Shown: positions 1 through 7,753 of the stretch, piece by piece
Numbering within the stretch: position 1 is the first letter of the stretch
How the letters are laid out: each line of letters starts with the position of its first letter
Assembly: GCF_003428645.1 (NCBI RefSeq)
Contig: NZ_QVQH01000015.1
Location: 1 to 64,000 of the forward strand
Direction of reading: 5' to 3'
Length of the DNA stretch: 64,000 bases
DNA from: Geodermatophilus marinus
Lineage (GTDB): Bacteria; Actinomycetota; Actinomycetes; Mycobacteriales; Geodermatophilaceae
Notes under the pieces: generated by a model
The model's database searches: none
The model's input: only the letters and a program-made list of their open reading frames with translations
What the model was told of the DNA's origin: nothing
Position numbers and translations under genes: made by a program

Positions 1-920
1 GGGCTCAGCGCGTCCAGGGGTGCGGTGAGCTGCAGGTGCACCGCCACCGGCTCGGCGTCCACCGCCCAGGGGCGCAGCACCAGGTCGGCCAGCGCGGCCA
101 CCCGCAGCTGCCCGAGCGGGCGGGCGTCACCGGCGGCCCGCGCGGCGCGGGCGTGCGCGTCCAGGACACCGCGGCAGGCGCGGGCCAGCGGCCAGGGCAG
201 CCGGGCGACCAGGTCGCCCATGCCGTCCCCGGCCGCACGAGCCTTCACATCGGCGGCGCGCTCGGCGTCGCGGCGGCGGCGCTCGGCCGGGTCGGCGTCG
301 CGGGCGGTCAGTTCGCGGCGCACCGCCGCCCGCAGCCGGGACACCGACCAGTCGCCGGCGTGCGGCAGCACCGCGGCCTCGACCGCGGCGATGATCCGCG
401 GGCCGGTGGCCCGGGCCGGCCAGCCCAGCTCGCGGGCGATGGCCCGGGCCCGCGGCCAGTCCAGCCGCCCGCCGGCCAGCGCCGCGCGGGTGGCCGGCAG
501 CCGCTCGGTGAGCGTGAGCGCCTCGTCGGTGAGCACGGTGGCGGCGGTGCGCGAGCAGTTGAGGATGACCGCCAGCTCGTCGCCGAAGAACTCGCTGACC
601 CCCTCGGGCGGGCCGGGCGCCCCGGCCGGGTCGGCGTCGGGGCCGGCGGCGCCCGGCGCTCCGGCCGGCCGGTCGTGCACCGCGGGCCGGTCGGCGGCCA
701 GCGCCGCGACCAGCTCGACCTTCGGCCCGGCCAGCACCGCCTCGGCGGCGATCAGCTGCTGCAGCAGCCGGGCGTTCTCCGCGGCGTCCCGCCGCGGCGG
801 CAGCCAGCCGGCCAGCGGCCCGGCCGGCAGCGGATCGGGGTCGGCCGGCTCCCACTCCGACGGGCGCGGGTCGAGCGGGGTCACCATCACCCCGACCTCG
901 TACCGCGCCCCGATCGCCAT
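1..920 (-). CDS. DUF222 / 13E12-type HNH endonuclease family protein, N-terminal part (runs off window edge)
   Basis: The reading frame opens at ATG 920 and is still open at base 1, giving about 306 residues without a stop. An in-frame stop lies just upstream at 932-930, so this start is well constrained. The protein matches, almost segment by segment, the complete paralogue at 62237-63934: SEFFGDELAVILNCSRT at about residues 109-125, then RLDWPRARAIARELGW, then a VAALADLVLRPWAVD stretch near the edge. That identifies the DUF222 domain. The HNH nuclease domain expected at the C terminus lies outside the window. Family members are multi-copy in actinobacteria, and their biochemical role is poorly defined. 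The start sits only six bases after a -10-like hexamer, so the mRNA may be leaderless. Confidence 0.85.
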   Translation of the reverse strand, partial: MAIGARYEVGVMVTPLDPRPSEWEPADPDPLPAGPLAGWLPPRRDAAENARLLQQLIAAEAVLAGPKVELVAALAADRPAVHDRPAGAPGAAGPDADPAGAPGPPEGVSEFFGDELAVILNCSRTAATVLTDEALTLTERLPATRAALAGGRLDWPRARAIARELGWPARATGPRIIAAVEAAVLPHAGDWSVSRLRAAVRRELTARDADPAERRRRDAERAADVKARAAGDGMGDLVARLPWPLARACRGVLDAHARAARAAGDARPLGQLRVAALADLVLRPWAVDAEPVAVHLQLTAPLDALS

Positions 921-926
921 GCCCGC

Positions 927-948
927 ACGCTAGGCCGGGGGTACGACA
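927..948 (-). promoter_or_regulatory. Putative DNA-damage-type promoter (RecA-NDp-like), leaderless
   Basis: On the minus strand the element reads TGTCGTAC, eight bases, then TAGCGT, with six bases to the ATG at 920. The layout TGTCR...N8-TAnnnT is that of the mycobacterial RecA-NDp (PafBC/ClpR-dependent) promoter, although the last three bases of the -35-like box differ from the published consensus. The same element with the same spacings precedes the paralogue at 63934. Transcript start and regulator are inferred. Confidence 0.5.
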
Positions 949-1093
949 GAAACCGGCCGCTGACCAGCACCTTCCGGGGAATTCCGCGTCGTCCGGTCCC
1001 CGGCGCAGCGGGCGGGCAGCAGCGTCCGCGACCGCCGAGCAGCGGTGTGCGAGTGCGGCGGCCGGCCGCGAGAGCGGGCGCCGGCGGCGGACC

Positions 1094-2263
1094 TCAGCCG
1101 TCGATGGGCAGGCCGGTGTAGTTCTCCGCGAGCTCCCGCGCCGCGGCCTCCGACGAGCACACCCGCCGCAGCTGGGAGAGCTGCAGCTCGGCGTCGAAGT
1201 CGTCCCCGGAGGTGTGCAGCATCGAGGTCATCCACCAGGAGAAGTGGGTGCACCGCCAGACGCGGGCCAGCGCGCGGTCGGAGTAGGAGTCGACCAGGTC
1301 GGTCTCCTTCTCCTGCAGCAGCCGCACCAGCGCCGTGGCCAGCAGGGTGACGTCGGCGACGGCCAGGTTGAGGCCCTTGGCGCCGGTGGGGGGCACGATG
1401 TGCGCGGCGTCCCCGGCGAGGAACAGCCGGCCGCGGCGCATCGGGGCGCTGACGAACGAGCGCATCGGCAGGATCGACTTCTCGGTGACCGGGCCGCGGT
1501 TGACCGACCAGCCCTCGTGGGCGAAACGGGTGTCCAGCGCGTCCCAGATCCGGTCGTCGGACCAGTCCTCGATCTTCTCCGACGGGTCGACCTGCAGGTA
1601 GAGCCGCGACACCGTGGGCGAGCGCATCGAGTACAGCCCGAAGCCCTCGGGGTGCCAGGCGTAGATCAGCTCGTCGGTGGCGGGTGCGGCGTCGGCCAGG
1701 ATGCCGAGCCACGCGTAGGGGTAGGTGCGCTCCCACACCCGCCCGCCGGCCTGCTGGACGACCGGCCGGGAGACGCCGTGGAAGCCGTCCGTGCCGGCCA
1801 CCACGTCGCACTCGAGCACCTGGGCCGCGCCGTCGGCGTCGGTGAACCGGATCCGCGGCGACTCGCCGTCGACGTCCTCGACCTGCACGTCGGAGACCTC
1901 GAAGAGCAGGGGCGGGCCGCCGTCCAGCTGCGCCGCGATGAGGTCCTTGGTGACCTCGGTCTGCCCGTAGACCCACACCGTGCGGTCGCACAGCGCCGGG
2001 AAGTCGAGCTCGTGCCGGGTGCCCGGGTACTGCAGGTAGACGCCGTGGTGCTCCAGCCCCTCGCGGTGCAGCCGGTCGCCGAGCCCCGCGTCGGTCAGCG
2101 TGTCGACGGTGTGCTGCTCGAGGATGCCCGCCCGGATGCGGGCCTCGACGTACTCCCGCGACCGGTTCTCCAGCACCACCGAGTCGATGCCCTGCAGGTG
2201 CAGCAGCCGCGACAGCAGCAGGCCGGCCGGGCCGGCCCCGATGATCCCCACCTGTGTACGCAC
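1094..2263 (-). CDS. pobA: 4-hydroxybenzoate 3-monooxygenase
   Basis: This class A flavoprotein hydroxylates 4-hydroxybenzoate to protocatechuate in the cytoplasm, feeding the pca operon next door. The 389-residue length fits PobA (about 390). The FAD motif GAGPAG is at 9-14, a DG motif is near 159-160, and the second FAD motif GRLFLAGDAAH is at 278-288. Residues matching the substrate site of the Pseudomonas enzyme (R44, Y201, S212, R214, Y222) fall at identical numbers. The segment 33-37, which in the family sets NADH versus NADPH preference, is NRSRE rather than the Pseudomonas type, so coenzyme use may differ (inference). GTG 2263 is chosen because the Rossmann strand begins immediately after it. 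The gene lies downstream of the iclR gene on the same strand. Confidence 0.95.
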   Translation of the reverse strand: MRTQVGIIGAGPAGLLLSRLLHLQGIDSVVLENRSREYVEARIRAGILEQHTVDTLTDAGLGDRLHREGLEHHGVYLQYPGTRHELDFPALCDRTVWVYGQTEVTKDLIAAQLDGGPPLLFEVSDVQVEDVDGESPRIRFTDADGAAQVLECDVVAGTDGFHGVSRPVVQQAGGRVWERTYPYAWLGILADAAPATDELIYAWHPEGFGLYSMRSPTVSRLYLQVDPSEKIEDWSDDRIWDALDTRFAHEGWSVNRGPVTEKSILPMRSFVSAPMRRGRLFLAGDAAHIVPPTGAKGLNLAVADVTLLATALVRLLQEKETDLVDSYSDRALARVWRCTHFSWWMTSMLHTSGDDFDAELQLSQLRRVCSSEAAARELAENYTGLPIDG

Positions 2264-2313
2264 GGCCCGAGTGTGACCGCCGGGACGAGCCCGGGGCCAC
2301 CGAGCTCTCCCGC

Positions 2314-3093
2314 TCAGCGGAAGTCCGGCCCCCGGGACAGCTCCCGCCCGATGCCGCGGGCGGCCACCTCGAGCACCGGGGCCAGCCGCGCGAGGTCGCG
2401 CCGGTGGCTGGGGACGACGATGCCCAGGGCCGCCGCGACCACGGGGGTGCCCCCGCGCTCGGCCCGGACGGGGACGGCGATCGACAGCGTCCCCAGCGAC
2501 ATCTCCTCCGCCGTCCGCGCGAACCCCCGGCGGCGGACCTCGCCGATCTCCCGCCGCAGCCGCCCCGGGTCGACGACCGTGTGCGGCGTCTCCCGGGTGA
2601 GGTGGCGCAGCACTGCCTCCACCACGTCGTCCGGCGCCGCGGCGAGCAGCACCTTGCCGACACCGGTGGCGTGCAGCGGGAGCCGGCTGCCCACCTGGCT
2701 GACCACGGGCACGGACTCGCGCCCGGAGATCCGCTCGACGTAGAGGGCGCAGCGACCGTCGCGCACCGCGAGGTGCACGGTGTCGCGGGTGGCGGTGTGC
2801 ACGTCGAGCAGGAAGGGGGCGGCCACCTGGCGCAGCTCCAGCTGGACGGGGGCCAGCAGGCCGAGGTCCCAGAGCTTGCGGCCGATCTCGTAGCGGCCGT
2901 CGGGCCGGCGGGCCAGCGCCCCCCACCCGGTCAGCTCGCCGAGCAGCCGGTGCGCCGTCGACAGCGGGGTGCCCGTGCGCGCGGCGACCTCCGAGAGGGT
3001 CAGCCGGGGCGCATCGGCGTCGAAGGCGTCGAGGACGGCGAGCGCGCGGGCGGTCACCGACCGCCCCGCCGACGCACCGCCTCCGGCCACCAC
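2314..3093 (-). CDS. IclR-family regulator of the pob/pca genes
   Basis: This is a 259-residue IclR protein. An N-terminal winged helix-turn-helix (about residues 13-75, with SEVAARTGTPLSTAHRLLGE as the recognition region) precedes the C-terminal effector domain (about 85-255). It is divergent from pcaH and directly upstream of pobA, the usual place for PcaR/PobR-type regulators that sense protocatechuate, 4-hydroxybenzoate or 3-oxoadipate. GTG 3093 is preferred. The frame is open further upstream, but longer versions would run into the pcaH coding region, and GTG 3090 is an equal alternative. The true ligand and whether it activates or represses cannot be read from sequence. Confidence 0.85.
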   Translation of the reverse strand: MVAGGGASAGRSVTARALAVLDAFDADAPRLTLSEVAARTGTPLSTAHRLLGELTGWGALARRPDGRYEIGRKLWDLGLLAPVQLELRQVAAPFLLDVHTATRDTVHLAVRDGRCALYVERISGRESVPVVSQVGSRLPLHATGVGKVLLAAAPDDVVEAVLRHLTRETPHTVVDPGRLRREIGEVRRRGFARTAEEMSLGTLSIAVPVRAERGGTPVVAAALGIVVPSHRRDLARLAPVLEVAARGIGRELSRGPDFR

Positions 3094-3160
3094 GACCTCG
3101 TTCCCACTGGCCGGAAGTCCCGGCTTGGGCAGCGTAACGCCCGGTCGTACGTTTCCCGGC

Positions 3161-3907
3161 ATGACCGGGACCACAGCCGGCAGCCGGGTCGTCCTCCCGA
3201 GGTACCTGCGCGAGGACCCGTCGCTGCGCACCCCCGTCGGTTTCCCCGACTACCGCAGCACCGCGCTGCGCGCCCCGCTGCGGACGCCGGTCGACCTGCC
3301 GCACCGGTTGACCGAGACCACCGGCCCGGTGCTGGGCGAGGACCGCGTGCTGCCGCACGACGCCGACCTGACCTGGCGCAACGGCGGCGAGGCGGTGGGG
3401 CAGCGGATCCTCGTCCACGGCCGGGTGCTCGACAGCGACGGCCGCCCCGTGCCGGGCGCGCTGGTCGAGGTCTGGCAGGCCAACGCGGCCGGCCGGTACC
3501 GGCACGTCGTCGACAACTGGCCGGCGCCGCTGGACCCGCACTTCGACGGGCTGGGGCGCGTGGTCACCGACGGCCTGGGCCGCTACGAGTTCCTGACCGT
3601 CAAGCCCGGCGCCTACCCGTGGGGCAACCACCACAACGCCTGGCGGCCGGCGCACATCCACTTCAGCCTCTTCGGCCGGGCCTTCACCCAGCGCCTGGTC
3701 ACCCAGATGTACTTCCCGGACGACCCGCTGTTCGGCCAGGACCCGATCTACAACGCGATCCCGGTGGCGGCGCGGCACCGCGCGGTCAGCCGGTTCTCCC
3801 TCGAGCGGACGCAGGACAACTGGGCGCTGGCCTTCCGGTGGGACATCGTGCTGCGCGGCCGGGAGCAGACCCCGTTCGAGACCGACGACGACGGAGATGT
3901 CGCGTGA
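3161..3907 (+). CDS. pcaH: Protocatechuate 3,4-dioxygenase, beta subunit
   Basis: This is the iron-bearing subunit of the intradiol dioxygenase that opens protocatechuate to 3-carboxy-cis,cis-muconate. It has 248 residues. The four ferric ligands known from the Pseudomonas enzyme are all present: Tyr113 (in GRYRH), Tyr152 (in PGAYPWG), His165 and His167 (in WRPAHIHF). ATG 3161 opens just after the divergent intergenic region. The gene is first of a tight pcaHGBDC operon and overlaps pcaG by four bases (GTGA), which implies translational coupling for a stoichiometric alpha/beta complex. Confidence 0.96.
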   Translation: MTGTTAGSRVVLPRYLREDPSLRTPVGFPDYRSTALRAPLRTPVDLPHRLTETTGPVLGEDRVLPHDADLTWRNGGEAVGQRILVHGRVLDSDGRPVPGALVEVWQANAAGRYRHVVDNWPAPLDPHFDGLGRVVTDGLGRYEFLTVKPGAYPWGNHHNAWRPAHIHFSLFGRAFTQRLVTQMYFPDDPLFGQDPIYNAIPVAARHRAVSRFSLERTQDNWALAFRWDIVLRGREQTPFETDDDGDVA

Positions 3908-4554
3908 CCGTGGACCCCCTCGACGTGCCGCCGGACCCCCCCACGCCGTTCCAGCCCCGCTCGGGGCAGCGCGGCACCGGCTTCCTGACCGAGCCCTTCC
4001 GGCTGGGCACCACGCCGAGCGCGACCGTCGGCCCCTACCTGGCCATCGGCCTGACCTGGCCCGACGGCGTCTGGGCCGCCGCCGAGGGCGCCGAGGGCGG
4101 CATCTGGATCCGCGGCCGGGTGCTCGACGGCGCCGGGGAGGTCGTGCCCGACGCGATGGTGGAGACCTGGCAGGCCGACCCGGACGGCGGTTTCCCCTCG
4201 CGCGAGGACCCCCGCGGCGCGGCGCACCACCCCGGGTTCCGCGGCTACGCCCGGTCGCAGACGACCACCGGTGAGTACGCGGTCTTCACGCTCAAGCCGG
4301 GCCGGGTGCCCGACGGCGATGGGGGCCTGCAGGCGCCGCACGTCGACGTCAGCGTCTTCGCCCGGGGGCTGCTCGACCGCGTCGTCACCCGCGTCTACTT
4401 CGCCGACGAGGCCGAGGCCAACGCCGGGGACCCGGTGCTGGCCGCGCTGCCGGAGGACCGCCGCGGCACGCTGCTGGCCGTGCCCGCCGACGACGGGTAC
4501 CGGCTGGACATCCACCTGCAGGGTGAGCGGGAGACGGTCTTCTTCGACCTGTAG
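3904..4554 (+). CDS. pcaG: Protocatechuate 3,4-dioxygenase, alpha subunit
   Basis: This is a 216-residue partner of PcaH with the same intradiol-dioxygenase fold but lacking the iron ligands, as is normal for the alpha chain. Visible landmarks are the family opening PFQPRSGQRGTGFLTEPF, the VETWQADPDGGF strand and a C-terminal YRLDIHLQGERETVFFDL stretch. The GTG start at 3904 overlaps the pcaH stop by four bases. The subunit lines the active-site entrance in characterised homologues. It is followed after ten bases by pcaB. Confidence 0.95.
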   Translation: MTVDPLDVPPDPPTPFQPRSGQRGTGFLTEPFRLGTTPSATVGPYLAIGLTWPDGVWAAAEGAEGGIWIRGRVLDGAGEVVPDAMVETWQADPDGGFPSREDPRGAAHHPGFRGYARSQTTTGEYAVFTLKPGRVPDGDGGLQAPHVDVSVFARGLLDRVVTRVYFADEAEANAGDPVLAALPEDRRGTLLAVPADDGYRLDIHLQGERETVFFDL

Positions 4555-4564
4555 GAAGAGGACC

Positions 4565-5884
4565 GTGACAGGTCTGTTCGCCGGCACCTTCGCCCGCGGC
4601 GGGGCGGCGGCCGCCGTCTCCGACGACGCCTGGTTCCGGGCCCTGCTCGCCGTCGAGGCCGCGCTCGCCCGCGCCGCCGCCCGCACCGGGCTGGTGCCGG
4701 CGACCGCCGCCGACGCGGTCACCGCGGCCTGCGCCGACCCCTCCCGCCTCGACCTCGCCACCGTGGTGGCGCGGGCGGCCGACGCCGGCAACCCGGTGCC
4801 GCCGCTGGTGCGGGCGCTGCTGGAGGCGGTCGGCGGGCAGCACGCGCGGGCGGTGCACGTCGGTGCGACCAGCCAGGACGTCCTGGACACCGCCCTGGTG
4901 CTGCTCGCCCGCGACGCGGTCGGGGCGGTCGACGCCGACCTGGCCGCCGCGGCCGGCCTCGCCGCCGGCCTCGCGCGCACCCACCGGGACGACGTGGTCG
5001 CCGGCCGCACGCTCCTGCAGCAGGGGCTGCCCACCACGTTCGGGCTCAAGGCCGCCGGCTGGCTCGCCGGGCTGGACGGCGCCCGCGAGCGGCTGGCCGA
5101 GGTGGTGGCCTCGCTGCCCGTGCAGTACGGCGGGGCGGTCGGCACCCTGGCCGGCTCCTCGACCGCCGTCCGCGACGCCCTCGCCGCCGAGCTGGGGCTG
5201 GAGACCACCGCGCTGCCCTGGCACACCGTGCGGCTCCCGGTCGCCGACCTCGCCGGGGCGCTCGGCGCGGCCGCCGGCGTCGTCGCCACCGTGGCGGTCG
5301 ACGTCGTGCTCCTGGCCCAGTCCGAGGTCGCCGAGGTCGCGGAGGTGGCCGAGGGGCGGGGCGGCTCGTCGGCGATGCCGCACAAGAACAACCCGGTCGC
5401 CGCGATCTCCGCCCGCGCCTGCGCCCGCCGGGCCCCGGGCCTGGTCGCCACCCTGCTGGCGGCCATGGAGCAGGAGCACGAGCGGGCGGCCGGCGCCTGG
5501 CACAGCGAGTGGCCGGCGCTGACCGGGCTGCTCACCACCGTCGGGTCGGCGGCGTCCTGGCTGGCCGAGAGCCTGCGCGGGCTGCGCCCCGACCCGGCCC
5601 GCATGGCCGCCACCGCCGCCGCGGCCGCCGAGGGCCCGCTCAGCGGCGCCCTGGCCGACGCCCTGACCCCGGCCCTCGGGAGGGGCCCGGCGCAGGACGC
5701 CGCGGCCGCCGCCGTCCGGGAGGCCCGGGAGACCGGCCGCCCCCTGGCCGACCTCGTCGCCGGCCGCACCGACGTCGACCCCGCCGCCGTGCTGGCCGCC
5801 GCCGCGCACGACGTGGGGGAGGCCGGCGCCCAGGTGGACGCCGCCCTGGCCCAGCACGAGCAGCTCACGGAAGGGAAGGCATGA
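4565..5884 (+). CDS. pcaB: 3-carboxy-cis,cis-muconate cycloisomerase
   Basis: This enzyme converts 3-carboxymuconate to 4-carboxymuconolactone. The 439-residue protein belongs to the fumarase/aspartase superfamily. GATSQD occurs at 100-105, and the superfamily signature GSSAMPHKNNP lies at about 266-276. The start GTG 4565 follows an AGGAAGAGG ribosome site. The gene ends in GCATGA, where the pcaD start overlaps by four bases. The C-terminal third is alanine-rich and less conserved, which is common for actinobacterial PcaB. Confidence 0.95.
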   Translation: MTGLFAGTFARGGAAAAVSDDAWFRALLAVEAALARAAARTGLVPATAADAVTAACADPSRLDLATVVARAADAGNPVPPLVRALLEAVGGQHARAVHVGATSQDVLDTALVLLARDAVGAVDADLAAAAGLAAGLARTHRDDVVAGRTLLQQGLPTTFGLKAAGWLAGLDGARERLAEVVASLPVQYGGAVGTLAGSSTAVRDALAAELGLETTALPWHTVRLPVADLAGALGAAAGVVATVAVDVVLLAQSEVAEVAEVAEGRGGSSAMPHKNNPVAAISARACARRAPGLVATLLAAMEQEHERAAGAWHSEWPALTGLLTTVGSAASWLAESLRGLRPDPARMAATAAAAAEGPLSGALADALTPALGRGPAQDAAAAAVREARETGRPLADLVAGRTDVDPAAVLAAAAHDVGEAGAQVDAALAQHEQLTEGKA

Positions 5885-6654
5885 CAGCCGTCGAGGTCTC
5901 CTGCAGCGAGGAGGGGCCGGCCGACGCGCCGGTCGTCGTCCTCTCCAACTCCCTCGGGGCGACCCGGGGCATGTGGGACCCCCAGGTCCCCGCGCTGGCC
6001 GAGCGCTTCCGCGTGGTCACCTACGACACCCGCGGGCACGGCGACTCCCCGGCCCCGCCCGGGCCCTACGCGCTCGACGACCTGGTGGACGACGTCGTCG
6101 CGCTGCTCGACCGCCTCGGCGTGGCCCGCGCGCACGTGACCGGGCTGTCGCTGGGCGGGATGACGGCGATGCGGATGGCCGCGCGCGAGCCGGGCCGGGT
6201 GGACCGGCTCGCGCTGCTGGCGACCTCGGCGCGGACCGAGCCGCAGGGCTTCCTCGACCGGGCCGCCGCGGCCCGCGCCGAGGGCACGGCCTCCTTCGCG
6301 CCGACCGTCGTGGCCCGCTGGCTGACCCCGCCGTACGCGGCCGGGCACCCGGACCTCGTCGCCCGGCTGGAAGCCATGATCGCCGGCTGCGACGACGAGG
6401 GCTACGCCGCCTGCGCCGAGGTCGTCTCCGCCGTCGACCTGCGCGCCGACCTCGCCCGGATCACCGCGCCCACGCTGGTCGTCTCCGGCAGCGAGGACCC
6501 CGCCCTGCCCCCCGAGCACCAGGAGGCCGTCGCCGCGGGCATCGCCGGCGCCGAGCTGCTGCGCGTCAGCCCGGGGGCGCACCTGCCCAACCTGGAGCAG
6601 CCGCTGCAGGTCACCGGCGCCCTGCTGGCCCACCTCGAGGGGGGCGGGCGGTGA
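5881..6654 (+). CDS. pcaD: 3-oxoadipate enol-lactonase
   Basis: This 257-residue alpha/beta hydrolase hydrolyses 3-oxoadipate enol-lactone to 3-oxoadipate. The nucleophile elbow is GLSLGG with Ser90. The acid and histidine are expected in VVSGSEDPALP and in GAHLPNLEQP near the C terminus. Many actinobacteria carry PcaD fused to PcaC as a single PcaL protein. Here the two are separate but overlap by four bases (GTGA), so they remain coupled at translation. Confidence 0.94.
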   Translation: MTAVEVSCSEEGPADAPVVVLSNSLGATRGMWDPQVPALAERFRVVTYDTRGHGDSPAPPGPYALDDLVDDVVALLDRLGVARAHVTGLSLGGMTAMRMAAREPGRVDRLALLATSARTEPQGFLDRAAAARAEGTASFAPTVVARWLTPPYAAGHPDLVARLEAMIAGCDDEGYAACAEVVSAVDLRADLARITAPTLVVSGSEDPALPPEHQEAVAAGIAGAELLRVSPGAHLPNLEQPLQVTGALLAHLEGGGR

Positions 6655-7085
6655 GCGACCGGCCGGCCACCGACGACACCCGCCGCGAGGCCGGGATGCG
6701 CACCCGGCGGGAGGTGCTCGGCGACGCGTGGGTGGACCGCGCCGTCGCCGGCACCACGCCGTTCACCGCCGGGTTCCAGGACTTCATCACCCGGGTGGCC
6801 TGGGGCGACGTCTGGCAGCGGCCGGGGCTGTCCCGCCGCGACCGCAGCCTCATGACGCTGTCGATCACCGTCGCGCTGCGGCACTGGGACGAGTTCGCCC
6901 TGCACGTGCGGGCGGCGAGGAACAACGGCCTCACCGACGAGGAGATCGCCGAGGTGCTCCAGCACGCGGCCGTCTACGCCGGCGTGCCCGCGGCCAACCA
7001 CGCGTTCAAGGTCGCCGGCCCGATCCTCGACGAGCTCCGGGACGCCGGTGCCGGATCCGCCGCGGAGAGCCCCGGCACGGCGTAG
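6651..7085 (+). CDS. pcaC: 4-carboxymuconolactone decarboxylase
   Basis: This 144-residue protein of the carboxymuconolactone-decarboxylase (AhpD-like) family removes CO2 from 4-carboxymuconolactone to give the enol-lactone for PcaD. It shows the family core around ALRHWDEFALHVRAARN and the LQHAAVYAGVPAANHAF stretch. It starts at GTG 6651 inside the end of pcaD and is the last recognisable pca gene. The thiolase and CoA-transferase genes (pcaF, pcaIJ) that would finish the pathway are not in this window. Confidence 0.94.
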   Translation: MSDRPATDDTRREAGMRTRREVLGDAWVDRAVAGTTPFTAGFQDFITRVAWGDVWQRPGLSRRDRSLMTLSITVALRHWDEFALHVRAARNNGLTDEEIAEVLQHAAVYAGVPAANHAFKVAGPILDELRDAGAGSAAESPGTA

Positions 7086-7156
7086 GGCGCCACCGCGGGG
7101 GGCGAGGGACCCACCCGGCCGGGCCCTTGCGCCCTCCCGGGCGGGCGGCGCCCCGG

Positions 7157-7171
7157 GGGAGCGTGGCTCCC
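7157..7171 (+). terminator. Small hairpin between pcaC and the next gene
   Basis: GGGAGC-GTG-GCTCCC forms a perfect six-base stem with a three-base loop in the 116-base gap after pcaC. There is no U-tract. It could terminate or attenuate transcription leaving the pca operon, or be chance in GC-rich DNA. Confidence 0.3.
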
Positions 7172-7201
7172 GGAAGGCCGCCGTCCCCGCCGGAGGACCC
7201 C

Positions 7202-7753
7202 GTGGACCCGCAGCAGCCCCTGCCCAGGCGCACCGCGTGGGCCGCCGTCGCCCGGTGCGTGCTCACCTCCACCGCGCTCCTGGCGCGGGGCCGGGTGCAC
7301 CTGCCCGACGGCGAGGTGGGCCGGCGGATCCGGTTCGCCGACGGCACGACGTCCCGGGTCTACCGGGACACCGTGCTGGACCGCCCGCCCCCGGCGGACC
7401 CGTGCGGCCTGGTGGTGGAGTTCCGGCTGCGCGCCGTCCGGGGTGCGCGGGCGCACCGGCTCTTCCGGGCCGAGAGCCTGCTCAACACCCCGCTGTTCGT
7501 GGGCTTCCCCGGCTACGTGTCCAAGCTGTGGCTGGCCGCCGACGAGCTCGGCGTCTACCGCGGCCTGTACGAGTGGGACGGCGCGGCGCGGGCGGAGGCG
7601 TACGCGCGGGCGCTGTGGCGGGTCCTCGCCCTCGTCAGCGTTCCGGGGTCGATCGGCTACCGGGTGCTGCCCGGCCTGCGCCGCGCGGACCTGCTGGCCG
7701 GCCCCGGGCGGGGAGGGGGCGGGGAGTGGTGGCGCCCGGTGGCCGCGGCGTGA
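7202..7753 (+). CDS. Conserved protein of unknown function (183 aa) coupled to a flavin hydroxylase
   Basis: The GTG start at 7202 has a clear GGAGG eight bases upstream, and the gene ends in a four-base overlap with the flavoprotein gene. The protein is soluble, with no membrane segment or signal peptide. A central motif, GFPGYVSKLWLAADELGVYRG followed by LYEWDG, resembles small YdhR/antibiotic-monooxygenase-like dimeric barrel proteins seen beside oxygenases, but this is only a motif-level impression. Its translational coupling to the hydroxylase suggests a shared substrate. No catalytic residues can be assigned. Confidence 0.75.
   Translation: MDPQQPLPRRTAWAAVARCVLTSTALLARGRVHLPDGEVGRRIRFADGTTSRVYRDTVLDRPPPADPCGLVVEFRLRAVRGARAHRLFRAESLLNTPLFVGFPGYVSKLWLAADELGVYRGLYEWDGAARAEAYARALWRVLALVSVPGSIGYRVLPGLRRADLLAGPGRGGGGEWWRPVAAA

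Noticed and set aside
36-1121. Long plus-strand open frames opposite the first DUF222 gene
   Set aside because: They are Arg/Ala/Pro-rich antisense shadows typical of very GC-rich coding DNA, without ribosome sites, and the minus frame matches a known family.
2317-3120. CGGAAGTCC occurring both before pobA and in the iclR/pcaH gap as an operator
   Set aside because: The copy before pobA is the coding end of iclR, and nine bases in GC-rich DNA recur by chance; symmetry is weak at both places.
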